NCBI GenBank assembly: GCA_026710565.1
Contig: JAPOQV010000428.1
Location: 1-13,433, forward strand
DNA from: Spirochaetaceae bacterium
Lineage (GTDB): Bacteria > Spirochaetota > Spirochaetia > SZUA-6 > Bin103
Length of the DNA stretch: 13,433 bases
Reading direction: 5' to 3'
Shown here one piece after another: positions 1-6,892 of the stretch; position 1 is the first letter of the stretch; each line of letters begins with the position of its first letter. The notes beneath the pieces were generated by a model that was not told the DNA's origin, searched no databases, and saw only the letters and a list, made by a program, of their open reading frames with translations. The position numbers were made by a program, and so were the translations under genes.

Positions 1-1
1 G

Positions 2-946
2 CTGGGATTCTCCCTGATCGAAGGGGGGCCGCTCGGCGACAGCCTGTTCATGGCGGTGATCACCATCTCCACGGTGGGTTACGGCGAGGTGCGGGAGCTC
101 TCACCGACCGGCCGGATGTTCACGTCCGGCCTGATCGTGGTCGCCGTCATCATCATCTGGTATTCGGCCACCTCGCTGGTTGCCTACCTGTTGCAGGGGG
201 CATTCCTGCCCGGCTGGAGGAGGAGACGCATGGACGGAGCGATCCGCAGGCTCAACGGCCACTACATCGTGTGCGGCGCCGGCAAGTTCGGAAGGGAGGT
301 AGCGGCCGAGCTCTCCGGCGAAGGGGTGCCGTTCGTGATGATCGACCTGGACCCCGAACGGTGCGAGTGCGCGGGCGACGAGTCGGTGCTCTTCGTGCAG
401 GGCAACGCCGAGGAGGACGAGACCCTGTTGGCCGCGGGCATCGAGCGGGCGGCCGGCCTGGTGTCCGTGCTGCCCAAGGACGAGACCAACGTGTTCGTCG
501 TGCTCTCCGCCCGGCAGCTCAATCCGTCCTTGAAGATCGTCTCGCAGGCGGCCGAACGGCAGACCATCCGCAAGCTCACGAAGGTGGGTGCGAACAGCGT
601 CGTGTCCCCGTACCGCAGCGCGGGCCGCCGCCTGGCGGACTCGCTGCTGCGCCCGTCGCTGACCAGGTTTCTTGACGAGGTGCTCGATCGCGAGCGCCGC
701 TCACTGCAGATCGATGAGGTGGCCGTGCCGGACGGTTCACCGCTGGCAGGGAGCACCCTGCAGGACGCACGGATCGCCGATCACGTCGGCGCCGTGGTCG
801 TGGCCATCCACGGTGGGGAGGGTCACGCCACTGACGCGGCCGGGCCGATGGCGGGTGTCACGGTCCGGCCCGGCGACTCGCTGGTGGCGATAGGAACCGA
901 CGCCCAGCTTGTCCGCCTGCGCGCGTTCGTGAACGGGGCCGAGTGA
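2..946 (+). CDS. K+ channel with C-terminal RCK (TrkA-N/TrkA-C) module, 5'-truncated
   Basis: The frame is open from base 2, so the gene enters from outside the window and its first membrane helix is missing. Numbering from the ATG at base 50, the selectivity filter TVGYGE is at residues 8-13, preceded by a pore helix. A hydrophobic inner helix (about 27-50) ends in a W-R-R-R-R turn. A Rossmann-type RCK/TrkA-N domain starts near residue 70, with the glycine motif CGAGKFG (75-81) and acidic D99/D101 after the second strand. A TrkA-C-like domain covers about 216-298. By family this is a tetrameric, ligand-gated inner-membrane K+ channel of the MthK/Kch type; the RCK ring binds a nucleotide or ion and opens the pore. 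The downstream genes are on the opposite strand and converge on it. An internal ATG at 230 with a strong SD could make a separate RCK protein (see findings). The family call is firm; the ligand is unknown. Confidence 0.93.
   Translation: MGFSLIEGGPLGDSLFMAVITISTVGYGEVRELSPTGRMFTSGLIVVAVIIIWYSATSLVAYLLQGAFLPGWRRRRMDGAIRRLNGHYIVCGAGKFGREVAAELSGEGVPFVMIDLDPERCECAGDESVLFVQGNAEEDETLLAAGIERAAGLVSVLPKDETNVFVVLSARQLNPSLKIVSQAAERQTIRKLTKVGANSVVSPYRSAGRRLADSLLRPSLTRFLDEVLDRERRSLQIDEVAVPDGSPLAGSTLQDARIADHVGAVVVAIHGGEGHATDAAGPMAGVTVRPGDSLVAIGTDAQLVRLRAFVNGAE
216..232 (+). promoter_or_regulatory. Internal SD and in-frame ATG at the channel/RCK boundary
   Basis: GGAGGAGGAG lies at 216-225 and contains AGGAGG at 218-223. 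Six bases later comes ATG (230-232), in frame with the channel at Met61 of the 50-based numbering. Translation from here would give a soluble RCK/TrkA-C protein of 238 residues. The SD is written in the Arg codons AGG-AGG-AGA that follow the inner helix. It is as strong as any SD ahead of full genes in the window. Whether it is used is an inference. Confidence 0.5.
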
Positions 947-952
947 CCCGGC

Positions 953-983
953 CTGACCGGAAGCGCCTGTCCGGAACGGTCAG
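953..983. terminator. Possible bidirectional terminator between convergent genes
   Basis: A perfect 7-bp inverted repeat, CTGACCG (953-959) and CGGTCAG (977-983), has a 17-nt spacer. An alternative nested stem is CCGGA (957-961) with TCCGG (970-974). It sits just after the K+ channel stop and overlaps the amidohydrolase stop codon on the other strand. There is no T-tract, so an intrinsic terminator is only suggested by position and symmetry. Confidence 0.3.
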
Positions 984-2140
984 CCCAGGTTCAGCAGCTC
1001 CCGCGCGTTGCCCCCGAACACCGCTTCGCGCAGATCCTTCGGGAACCGCGCGGCCGTGGGGGTGGGCTCGTCCCAGTCCCAGTGCGGATAGTCGCTGGCG
1101 TAGACCAATACCTCGCCGGCATGCATCCACCGGAGGAACGCGGCCGCGTCCTGTCTGCGCTCGGGAAGCTGCAGCGGCTGGGTCCCGACGCGAATGTGCC
1201 CCCGGAAGTACTCGCTCGGCAGGCGCTTCACCCACGGCGTGTACTCCCGCGTGGCCTTCCAGTCGGCATCGAAGTGCCACAGCAGGCCCGGGATCCACCA
1301 GGTGTCCACCTCGACGAACAGCCACTGCAGGGCGGGATAGCGCTCGAAGACCCCCTCGCAGATCAGGCTGGCCGAGTGCGCCTGCGCGATCTGCGGACGC
1401 GCCATGCGCATCTCCAGGTAATACGAGGGGAAGCCGGCGGCGGTCGGCGGGTTGGTCGGACCCTGCCCCTCGCACCCGAAGTGGGTCACGATCGGCAACC
1501 CCTGCTCGGCGGCGGCGGCATGGATCGGGTCGTAGAAGCGATTGCCGAAGGGCGAGCGGGCGCCTGCCGGCATCATCACCGCGGCAGCCGACGGATGGGA
1601 GCCAAGCCGCTCGATCTCGACCGCGGCCTGCCGCGGGTCGTGCACGGGCACGGCGATGGTCATCAGCAGCCGCGGGTCCTTGGCGGCCCAGTGCTCGAGC
1701 GTATAGTCGTTGAAGGCGCGGCAGAGCGCGGCCGCGTAGTCCTGGTCGGGAAGCCCGGCCGCGGAGTAGACCGACGATCCGGTCAGCAGGACGGCGTCGA
1801 TCCCGTACGCCTCCACGTGGTTCTCGATCGTGAACTCGGCCAGGTCCGTGTCCGACTCGATCGCGTGGTCTACCCGGAACGCCAGGCCGCTGTTGTTGCG
1901 CATGTTCGTGTACGGGTACTTGGGCATCATCGGGCCGAAGTCCTTGATGCTCTCCACGTAGCGGCGCGGCAGGTACGGGAAGATGTCCTCGATCTGCCGC
2001 CACACGTGGTGGCAGTCGCAGTCGACGACGTACGGAGCGACCTTGCGCGCGCGAGCGGGCGCGTCTTCCGCTGCCTGCGCGGTCGTGACCGCCGGCCGGT
2101 CGGCGACTGCGGAGTCGGTGGCAATAGCGCTCGGTGTCAT
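980..2140 (-). CDS. Amidohydrolase-2 family metal-dependent hydrolase/decarboxylase
   Basis: This 386-residue protein has the TIM-barrel pattern of the ACMSD-like amidohydrolase-2 family. The N-terminal metal-site strand reads VVDCDCHH (38-45), His220 lies in PIVTHFG, a FVEVDTWWIP segment is at 275-284, and the C-terminal SDYPHWD (349-355) carries the conserved Asp350. Relatives are cytosolic and hydrolyse C-N/C-O bonds or remove carboxyl groups without oxidation; the substrate here cannot be read. The first 33 residues are Ala-rich and look like a dispensable extension. I chose the ATG at 2140 because AGGGAGG lies 9 nt upstream. An in-frame upstream ATG at 2203 would overlap the Rieske gene and lacks that support. 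The gene begins 28 nt after the Rieske stop, so the two are probably co-transcribed. Confidence 0.9.
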   Translation of the reverse strand: MTPSAIATDSAVADRPAVTTAQAAEDAPARARKVAPYVVDCDCHHVWRQIEDIFPYLPRRYVESIKDFGPMMPKYPYTNMRNNSGLAFRVDHAIESDTDLAEFTIENHVEAYGIDAVLLTGSSVYSAAGLPDQDYAAALCRAFNDYTLEHWAAKDPRLLMTIAVPVHDPRQAAVEIERLGSHPSAAAVMMPAGARSPFGNRFYDPIHAAAAEQGLPIVTHFGCEGQGPTNPPTAAGFPSYYLEMRMARPQIAQAHSASLICEGVFERYPALQWLFVEVDTWWIPGLLWHFDADWKATREYTPWVKRLPSEYFRGHIRVGTQPLQLPERRQDAAAFLRWMHAGEVLVYASDYPHWDWDEPTPTAARFPKDLREAVFGGNARELLNLG

Positions 2141-2149
2141 CGACGTGAA

Positions 2150-2156
2150 CCTCCCT
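2150..2156 (-). promoter_or_regulatory. SD of the amidohydrolase, decides its start
   Basis: On the minus strand AGGGAGG is followed by 9 nt and then ATG at 2140. It supports this start over the in-frame ATG 63 bases upstream. Confidence 0.75.
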
Positions 2157-2168
2157 CTGGTCTGCCTC

Positions 2169-2576
2169 TCATGTGTGCAGTATGACCTGATCGCCGCGCA
2201 CACTCACCCGGTAGGTCCTCGCACAGAGGCCCGGATCGTGCAACGCGCAGCCCGTCTTCAGATCGAATTCCCACTGGTGCGTGGGACAGTGCAGGATCTC
2301 GCCCTCGCGTTCGTAGCGGAAGCGGCCGGGCGCGTCGCCGGTAACCAGGGGTCCGACGAATCCGCGGGTGAGCTTGCCGCCGCGGTGAGGGCAGAGATTG
2401 CGCAGCGCGACCAGATCGCCCCCGACGTTGAAGACGCAGACGGCATGCCGGCCGCCCACGTCCACCTCCCGTCGTGCGCCCGGCGGAAGTTCGTCGAGCC
2501 TGCAGATCGCCACCTCACGGGGCGGCCGGCGCTCGGCCGCCCCTCGCACCGCAGCGATGCCTTCCCCCGCCGTCAT
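2169..2576 (-). CDS. Rieske [2Fe-2S] protein
   Basis: This is a 135-residue single-domain Rieske protein. The cluster ligands are C62-P-H64 in NLCPHRGG and C97-x-x-H100 in CPTHQWEF. They are separated by 32 residues, longer than the roughly 15-17 of classic Rieske ferredoxins. The insert contains a G-D-A-P-G-R-F-R-Y stretch like that in a Rieske subgroup I recall from other bacteria. The more usual CPWHG is CPTHQ here. There is no signal peptide or membrane anchor, so it is probably a cytosolic electron carrier or oxygenase accessory. Neither a reductase nor an oxygenase alpha subunit lies nearby; the adjacent downstream amidohydrolase is the only obvious partner. The annotated ATG has no clear SD. 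In-frame GTG codons at residues 10 and 22 are alternatives, and the Rieske fold itself begins around residue 21. Confidence 0.9.
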   Translation of the reverse strand: MTAGEGIAAVRGAAERRPPREVAICRLDELPPGARREVDVGGRHAVCVFNVGGDLVALRNLCPHRGGKLTRGFVGPLVTGDAPGRFRYEREGEILHCPTHQWEFDLKTGCALHDPGLCARTYRVSVRGDQVILHT

Positions 2577-2630
2577 CGCATGCGGGGGACCGTGGCGAAT
2601 CCCGGTCCTGAGCCTACCGGTTCCCTACCC

Positions 2631-4103
2631 TCAGAACCGCAGGTTGGCGCTGAGGGTCGCGCTGTGCTCGGTTGCCGCGGCGATGTGGGCTCGTTCGTGC
2701 TGCGCCTCCAGGTTCAGGGCCAGGTCGTCGGTGAGCGTCAGACGGCTGCCCCACCGATAGGTCGACGAGCCCCCGTCGGCCAGCGTAACAGCGCCGTAGG
2801 GGGTCAACAAGCCGGGCACGCCGTCCACCTGCAGGCCGTCGTAGCCCAATTCGGCGTCCACGCGGCCCTGGCGCGAGATCAACTCTGCCGTCGGCACGGA
2901 GGCGATGGACTCCACCGGCTCGAAGCTTGGGGTCACGTTCAGGAACGGCCCGAAGCCGTCGCGGTCGGAGGAAATCCGAACCAGCCCGCCGGCGGTCCAC
3001 TCCCGGGAGGTGTCGTCGAGCGGAACCAGCGCGCGGCCGTGCGCCTCCAGCGTCAGGCCGACCGACTGATCCTCGTAGCGGAAGCGGCCGCCGAGCTCCA
3101 CGCCCGCGCCGCTGGCGGCCTGGCCGCCGTCGTACCGGACGCCCGCCTCGAGCGTCGGGATCATGTACACGCTGTCGTTGAACGGCTGCTCGTAGGTTCC
3201 CTGCACCATGAGACGGCCACGCCACGTGTTCATCTCCAGGTCCGGCATGTCACCCCGTGACGAGTCCACCCTGAAGTGATTCAGGGACCCTTCCCCTCTG
3301 ACCGCCACGCCCACGCGTGAGCCGGGATCATGGCCCGGGCTGTCGATCAGGTTGACGTTCCATCCCAGCGCGCCGCTCAGCAGCGACGAGGACCCGGCGT
3401 GGGGACGCGCGACGCCCGGCTCGTCCCTGTCGGCCATCTCCGCTTCGCCGACGCCGTAGCTTGCGGTGGCCCACCACCACATGCCCGGGAACAGCACCCA
3501 ACTGAAGTACGGGGAGGCGCTGATCATGCGGTGATCGAGGAGGCCCCGCCGGCCGTCCACCTCGAAGGTGGTGGTGGCCTGCGACGCCCCCGCCGTCAGA
3601 CCGAGCAGCAGCTCGCGCACCGGCCGGACATCGAACCCCAGGTGCCCGGTGATCACGTCGCCGTCCCAGCCGACCTCCGCACCCTGGCCGCTGCCCATGC
3701 TCCGGTAGTCTCCACCCGCGGTGAAGCCGAATCCCCAGAGCGTACCGATCGCTCCGTTGACCTCACCGGACTCCCCGATCAGCAACGGGGTGCCGTCGTA
3801 CGCGATCAGCCTGCGATGGCTGAGCTTCGGCAGGCCGTACTGCACGGTACCGGACGATTCCAGCCGTTCCATGGTCGCCTGCAGCGACCCCACGGTGTCG
3901 ACGCGACCGGATACGGCATCGACGATGCCCCAGGTCATCGACTGGGCGATCTTGGGTGCTATGGCGTTGCCGGCAGTGGTGTACCGGTCCTCGCGGTCGG
4001 TCTCCTGCGCGCCGGCCGCCACCGTCGCCAGCAGCACCAGCGTCATCATGATTGCCAGCGACGCCGGCCCGGCATGGTTCTTTCGAGTGTCGTCACGTGT
4101 CAT
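2631..4103 (-). CDS. Secreted autotransporter-like beta-barrel outer-membrane protein
   Basis: The protein has 490 residues. Residues 1-14 are polar and basic, 15-30 hydrophobic, and AGA-Q near residue 32 is a plausible signal-peptidase site. From about residue 110 on, it shows alternating hydrophobic/polar strands rich in Gly, Tyr and Trp. The last strand ends in SANLRF with a terminal Phe, the usual beta-signal of outer-membrane barrels. The C-terminal motif LTPYGAVTLADGG (about 432-444) resembles autotransporter-type barrel domains. The region 35-110 could be a short plug or linker; no long passenger domain is present, unlike classical autotransporters. The function is unknown; a pore, adhesin remnant or surface barrel are all possible. 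AGGAGGT 8 nt ahead of the ATG fixes the start. The 190-bp leader suggests its own promoter, separate from the long operon upstream. Confidence 0.75.
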   Translation of the reverse strand: MTRDDTRKNHAGPASLAIMMTLVLLATVAAGAQETDREDRYTTAGNAIAPKIAQSMTWGIVDAVSGRVDTVGSLQATMERLESSGTVQYGLPKLSHRRLIAYDGTPLLIGESGEVNGAIGTLWGFGFTAGGDYRSMGSGQGAEVGWDGDVITGHLGFDVRPVRELLLGLTAGASQATTTFEVDGRRGLLDHRMISASPYFSWVLFPGMWWWATASYGVGEAEMADRDEPGVARPHAGSSSLLSGALGWNVNLIDSPGHDPGSRVGVAVRGEGSLNHFRVDSSRGDMPDLEMNTWRGRLMVQGTYEQPFNDSVYMIPTLEAGVRYDGGQAASGAGVELGGRFRYEDQSVGLTLEAHGRALVPLDDTSREWTAGGLVRISSDRDGFGPFLNVTPSFEPVESIASVPTAELISRQGRVDAELGYDGLQVDGVPGLLTPYGAVTLADGGSSTYRWGSRLTLTDDLALNLEAQHERAHIAAATEHSATLSANLRF

Positions 4104-4111
4104 CGAGGTCT

Positions 4112-4118
4112 ACCTCCT
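4112..4118 (-). promoter_or_regulatory. Strong SD of the beta-barrel gene
   Basis: AGGAGGT on the minus strand, 8 nt before the ATG at 4103. It is close to a consensus SD and shows that this organism uses SD-led initiation. Confidence 0.8.
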
Positions 4119-4223
4119 GGTGCCACGGGTCTACTCCCAGTCCTCATTTTCGGCACACCCGAGCCACCGATTGACCGCTTGCGAAGCGCGCATCATGTCT
4201 GCTCTGCGCACGCGCGTCGAGAA

Positions 4224-4251
4224 GGGCAGGCTGCCCACGCCGTCACGGCGT
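4224..4251 (-). terminator. Tandem hairpins, possible end of the eight-gene operon
   Basis: There are two back-to-back perfect stems. GGGCA-GGC-TGCCC is at 4224-4236, and ACGCCG-TCA-CGGCGT (6-bp stem, 3-nt loop) is at 4237-4251. They begin 43 nt after the stop of the decarboxylase-family gene in the direction of transcription. The following bases contain only a weak T-rich start (TTCTC), so this could be a terminator or a 3'-end stabilising structure. Confidence 0.4.
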
Positions 4252-4294
4252 CGCCGCGGTCGCCCGCGTCAGGTGCCGGTCGCGCCGCGGACCC

Positions 4295-4996
4295 TCACGC
4301 CAGGTAGTCGTGAGCGATCGCCGCGTAGCCCTCCGTGTAGTCGCACTCCAGGTAGCCGGCTGCCCCGCAGCTCGCCGGCGCGAGCGCCGTCAGGTCGCAC
4401 TCCGGCGCCGCTTCCAGGGCGACCGTCCCCCGCCCGCGCGCCGAGAAGCGGACCGCCAGATCCTGCATCGTGCCGCTGCAGTCGATGAGCTGCTTGAGCG
4501 CCGGTCCCGGTCCGTCGGCGCGCGGGATCACCTTCAGCCGCCACGACGGCGACAGCGATGGCAGCTCGTCCGCCGCGACAACATCGTGTGTGGTGGAGGC
4601 GATCCGCATGACCCGCACGCCGTCCAGATGCGCCTCCGTCACCATCGTGCGCTCGTGGCGCCGCACCGTGACCTGCGCGAACACCTTGGGCGTCCCGTAG
4701 ATCTCCCGTCCGGCCGCGATCCCGGCAGGCCCGTTGTGCAGCACGTGCGAGCAGAACCAGCCGTCCGTGCCGGCGAAGCGGCAGCCGAGCATCAGGAATG
4801 CCTCCTGGAAGCTCCCGTAGCTGCTGCAGAACCCCACGTCGATGCCGGCGGCCATGCACGCGCCCTGCGGGTGCGGCGTCAGCGGCTCCGGCAGGAAGCG
4901 CTGCACGGCGCCCGGCGCCGCGTGGAACGGCACGAGCTGCAGGGTGACGTTCCGGTAGTGCGCCGGCGGCGGCGGGTAGGCCCGGAACGGGGTCAA
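4295..4996 (-). CDS. Acetoacetate decarboxylase-family protein
   Basis: Read from a TTG start, the protein is 233 residues, close to the family's usual 240-250. It shows the acetoacetate decarboxylase (ADC) pattern: YGSFQEAF (60-67), where E65 matches the family's active-site Glu, and GREIYGTPKVFA (96-107), where K104 is the Schiff-base lysine candidate. Bona fide Clostridium ADC has Lys-Lys at this point; here the neighbour is Val. A true decarboxylase is therefore uncertain, and another ADC-superfamily reaction such as aldol/dehydration chemistry is possible. No ATG exists at a sensible place: the first Met, at residue 48, would delete conserved sequence. The TTG overlaps the upstream TGA stop as TTGA, indicating translational coupling with the quinone oxidoreductase. 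It is the last gene of the operon. Confidence 0.82.
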   Translation of the reverse strand: MTPFRAYPPPPAHYRNVTLQLVPFHAAPGAVQRFLPEPLTPHPQGACMAAGIDVGFCSSYGSFQEAFLMLGCRFAGTDGWFCSHVLHNGPAGIAAGREIYGTPKVFAQVTVRRHERTMVTEAHLDGVRVMRIASTTHDVVAADELPSLSPSWRLKVIPRADGPGPALKQLIDCSGTMQDLAVRFSARGRGTVALEAAPECDLTALAPASCGAAGYLECDYTEGYAAIAHDYLA

Positions 4997-5958
4997 GGGA
5001 TGATCAGCAGCTTGCCGCTGGTGGCGCGGGACTGGATGTCCCGGTGCGCCTGCGCGGCATCGCGCAGCGGATACCGCTTGTGGACGCGCACGTCCAGCTC
5101 GCCGGCCGCCATCCAGCCGAACAGGTCGTCCGCGCGCGAGCGCAGCTCGCCCTCCTCCTGGACGTAGTGCGTGAGGGTCGGCCGGGTGACGAAGTACGAC
5201 CCTTCGTTCAGCACGCGCGGGTCCAGCGAGGTCACCGGACCGCTGGCGTTGCCGTACAGCACCAGGTAGCCGCGCGGCGCCAGGCTGCCCAGGCTCTGCT
5301 GCCACGTGGCCGCCGCCACCGAGTCGTAGGCGACCTGCACGCCGCGGCCGTCGGTCAGGCGCATCACCTCGTCCTTGAAGTCCACCTGGTCGTAGCGGAT
5401 CACCTCGTGGCATCCGGCCCGGCGGGCGAGCTCCGCCTTGGCGTCGGAGGACACGCAGCCGATCACGCGGGCGCCGCGGTGCCTGGCGATCTGCGAGAGG
5501 AGCAGCCCCACCCCGCCGGCCGCGGCCAGCACCAGGCAGGTCGACGACGAAGACAGGGGATAGGTGGAGTGGCTCAGGTAGTGGGCTGTCAGGCCCTGCA
5601 GGAACACGGCGCCCGCCAGCTCGGTCGTGATCCCTTCCGGGATCGTGACCAGGTTGGCGGCCGGCACCAGCGCCAGCTCGGCGTAGGAGCCCGGCGTCAT
5701 GACGTATACGACCCGGTCGCCTGCGGCCACGCCCTCGACCCCGTCGCCCACCGCGTCGACGACGCCCGCGCCCTCCACGCCGGGGGTGAACGGCAGCGGC
5801 ATCGGATAGAGTCCGCTCCGCTGGTAGGTGTCGATGTAGTTGACGCCGGCCGCCTCGACGCGCACCCGCACCTGTCCGGCGGCCGGCTCGCCCACCCCGG
5901 CGTCCCGGTAGGCGAGCACCTCCGGCCCGCCGCTCTGCTCGATCACTATCGCCTTCAT
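4993..5958 (-). CDS. NAD(P)H:quinone oxidoreductase (zeta-crystallin/Qor-type MDR)
   Basis: This 321-residue protein spans the whole zinc-free medium-chain reductase family. Evidence includes the N-terminal MKAIVIEQSGGPEVL, FTPGVEGAGVV (57-67), the nucleotide-binding glycine motif AAAGGVG (145-151), and YGNASGPV (235-242) typical of Qor. It has no structural or catalytic zinc cysteine set. The family reduces quinones or activated enones using NADPH in the cytosol; the true substrate is unknown. In context it could reduce an alpha,beta-unsaturated intermediate made by other enzymes of the operon. It starts 30 nt after the dioxygenase stop, with a modest SD (AGGA, 8 nt before the ATG). Its stop overlaps the next gene's start. 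Confidence 0.92.
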   Translation of the reverse strand: MKAIVIEQSGGPEVLAYRDAGVGEPAAGQVRVRVEAAGVNYIDTYQRSGLYPMPLPFTPGVEGAGVVDAVGDGVEGVAAGDRVVYVMTPGSYAELALVPAANLVTIPEGITTELAGAVFLQGLTAHYLSHSTYPLSSSSTCLVLAAAGGVGLLLSQIARHRGARVIGCVSSDAKAELARRAGCHEVIRYDQVDFKDEVMRLTDGRGVQVAYDSVAAATWQQSLGSLAPRGYLVLYGNASGPVTSLDPRVLNEGSYFVTRPTLTHYVQEEGELRSRADDLFGWMAAGELDVRVHKRYPLRDAAQAHRDIQSRATSGKLLIIP

Positions 5959-5988
5959 GGCAGCGATCCTACCAAGCGGCCGGCGGCG

Positions 5989-6876
5989 CTACCTCATCGC
6001 CTGGCCGAACGTCGTGTCGATGCCCGTGTAGCCGTCCACGTAGCGCTTGTGCCGGGCCGGCAGCGCGTCCACGAAGGCCCGCGCCGTAGCCGGCAGCTCC
6101 CAGGGCGCGTCGATGACGTCGCCCTGCTTGCGGAAGCCGACGCCGCAGGAAAGCCGGGTCTGCTCCTCCCGGTTGGGGAAGGCGCCGTGGAACGTGCGGT
6201 CGGCGAACAGGATGCAGTCGCCCGGGTCCGTGAACAGCGGCACCAGGCCCGGGATGTCGAAGTCGTCGTAGCGCTCCTCGTCGGTCGCATCCTGGCGGAC
6301 GAACGTGTACCGGTCTGCGGTGAGCCGGAACCCTTCCGGACCGGTCCAGCCGACGCGGTTCGAGTCCTCGATCACGCACAGGCCGCCATGCGTGGGACGC
6401 GAGCCGGTGACGTAGAACCACGTGCCGGACGGCCAGGAGCCGCGATTGAGGACCTGCCCGCTGTCGCGCGGCGGGTCGTCGGTCTGTCCGCGCCAGTCGG
6501 TGTGCCAGCTCACCGTCGCCGAGCCGGGCCGGCGGATGATCGCCGCCGAGCGGTTGAGGCACATGTCGCCGGTGCCGAGCAGCGCGCGCGGCAGGTCCAT
6601 GAAGCGGTCGTCGTCGAGGAGTGCCCACGCCTCGGCCGCTTCGTCGAACCAGGCGTGGTAGGTGCGGCTCTCGCCCGGGCCGAGCGTGCGGTCCGGGTCC
6701 ACGACCCGCCACACCTCGCCGCACAGCACGTCGACCAGGGCGGGCGACAGCACCTCCTTGGCGACGCAGAAGCCGTGCTCGGCGGTGCAGGCGACGATCT
6801 GGTCGAGCCGGTCGGCGTCGAACTCGTAGTCGTAGGCGAGCTTCGGCTTGCGAACCTCGGCAGCGTCTATGGTCAT
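5989..6876 (-). CDS. Phytanoyl-CoA dioxygenase (PhyH)-family Fe(II)/2-oxoglutarate oxygenase
   Basis: The protein is 295 residues from the ATG at 6876. The iron facial triad is visible as H125-T-D127 in SWHTDWRG and H230 in RTFHGAFPN. R241 is placed to bind 2-oxoglutarate. A DPGDCILFADRTFHG segment (217-231) is typical of PhyH folds. The family hydroxylates an unactivated carbon using O2 and 2-oxoglutarate and is cytosolic; bacterial members act on many small molecules, so phytanoyl-CoA should not be assumed. Two starts are possible. The GTG at 6882 is only 2 nt from the AGGAGG, while the ATG at 6876 is at an ideal 8 nt, so I use the ATG. It follows the GH127-like gene by 16 nt and precedes the oxidoreductase by 30 nt. 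Confidence 0.92.
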   Translation of the reverse strand: MTIDAAEVRKPKLAYDYEFDADRLDQIVACTAEHGFCVAKEVLSPALVDVLCGEVWRVVDPDRTLGPGESRTYHAWFDEAAEAWALLDDDRFMDLPRALLGTGDMCLNRSAAIIRRPGSATVSWHTDWRGQTDDPPRDSGQVLNRGSWPSGTWFYVTGSRPTHGGLCVIEDSNRVGWTGPEGFRLTADRYTFVRQDATDEERYDDFDIPGLVPLFTDPGDCILFADRTFHGAFPNREEQTRLSCGVGFRKQGDVIDAPWELPATARAFVDALPARHKRYVDGYTGIDTTFGQAMR

Positions 6877-6884
6877 CGTCACGT

Positions 6885-6890
6885 CCTCCT
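6885..6890 (-). promoter_or_regulatory. SD that selects the dioxygenase ATG over the nearby GTG
   Basis: AGGAGG on the minus strand lies 8 nt from the ATG at 6876 but only 2 nt from the in-frame GTG at 6882. The SD sits just past the stop codon of the preceding gene. Confidence 0.8.
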
Positions 6891-6892
6891 GT

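Larger units (their letters stand above)
4104..4294. other. Intergenic region between the operon end and the beta-barrel gene
   Basis: This is a 191-bp gap, the longest between complete genes here. It holds two adjacent hairpins (4224-4251), a small hairpin CGCTT-GCG-AAGCG near 4177-4189, and the SD of the beta-barrel gene. The relatively AT-rich stretch near 4144-4152 could be part of a minus-strand promoter, but I see no convincing -35/-10 pair. No open reading frame with coding character is visible. Confidence 0.5.

Noticed and set aside
2602..2620. CCGGT/ACCGG inverted repeat after the barrel gene as a terminator
   Set aside because: It has only 5 bp, a 9-nt loop and no T-run, which is expected by chance in this GC content.
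1983..3260. 425-codon plus-strand frame across the amidohydrolase, Rieske and barrel genes
   Set aside because: It crosses three genes with clear motifs on the minus strand and shows no domain pattern itself.
4997..5413. N-terminal extension of the ADC-family frame into the reductase gene
   Set aside because: The extension is low-complexity Arg/Gly/Pro sequence overlapping the reductase. The conserved ADC start coincides with the TTG at the reductase stop.
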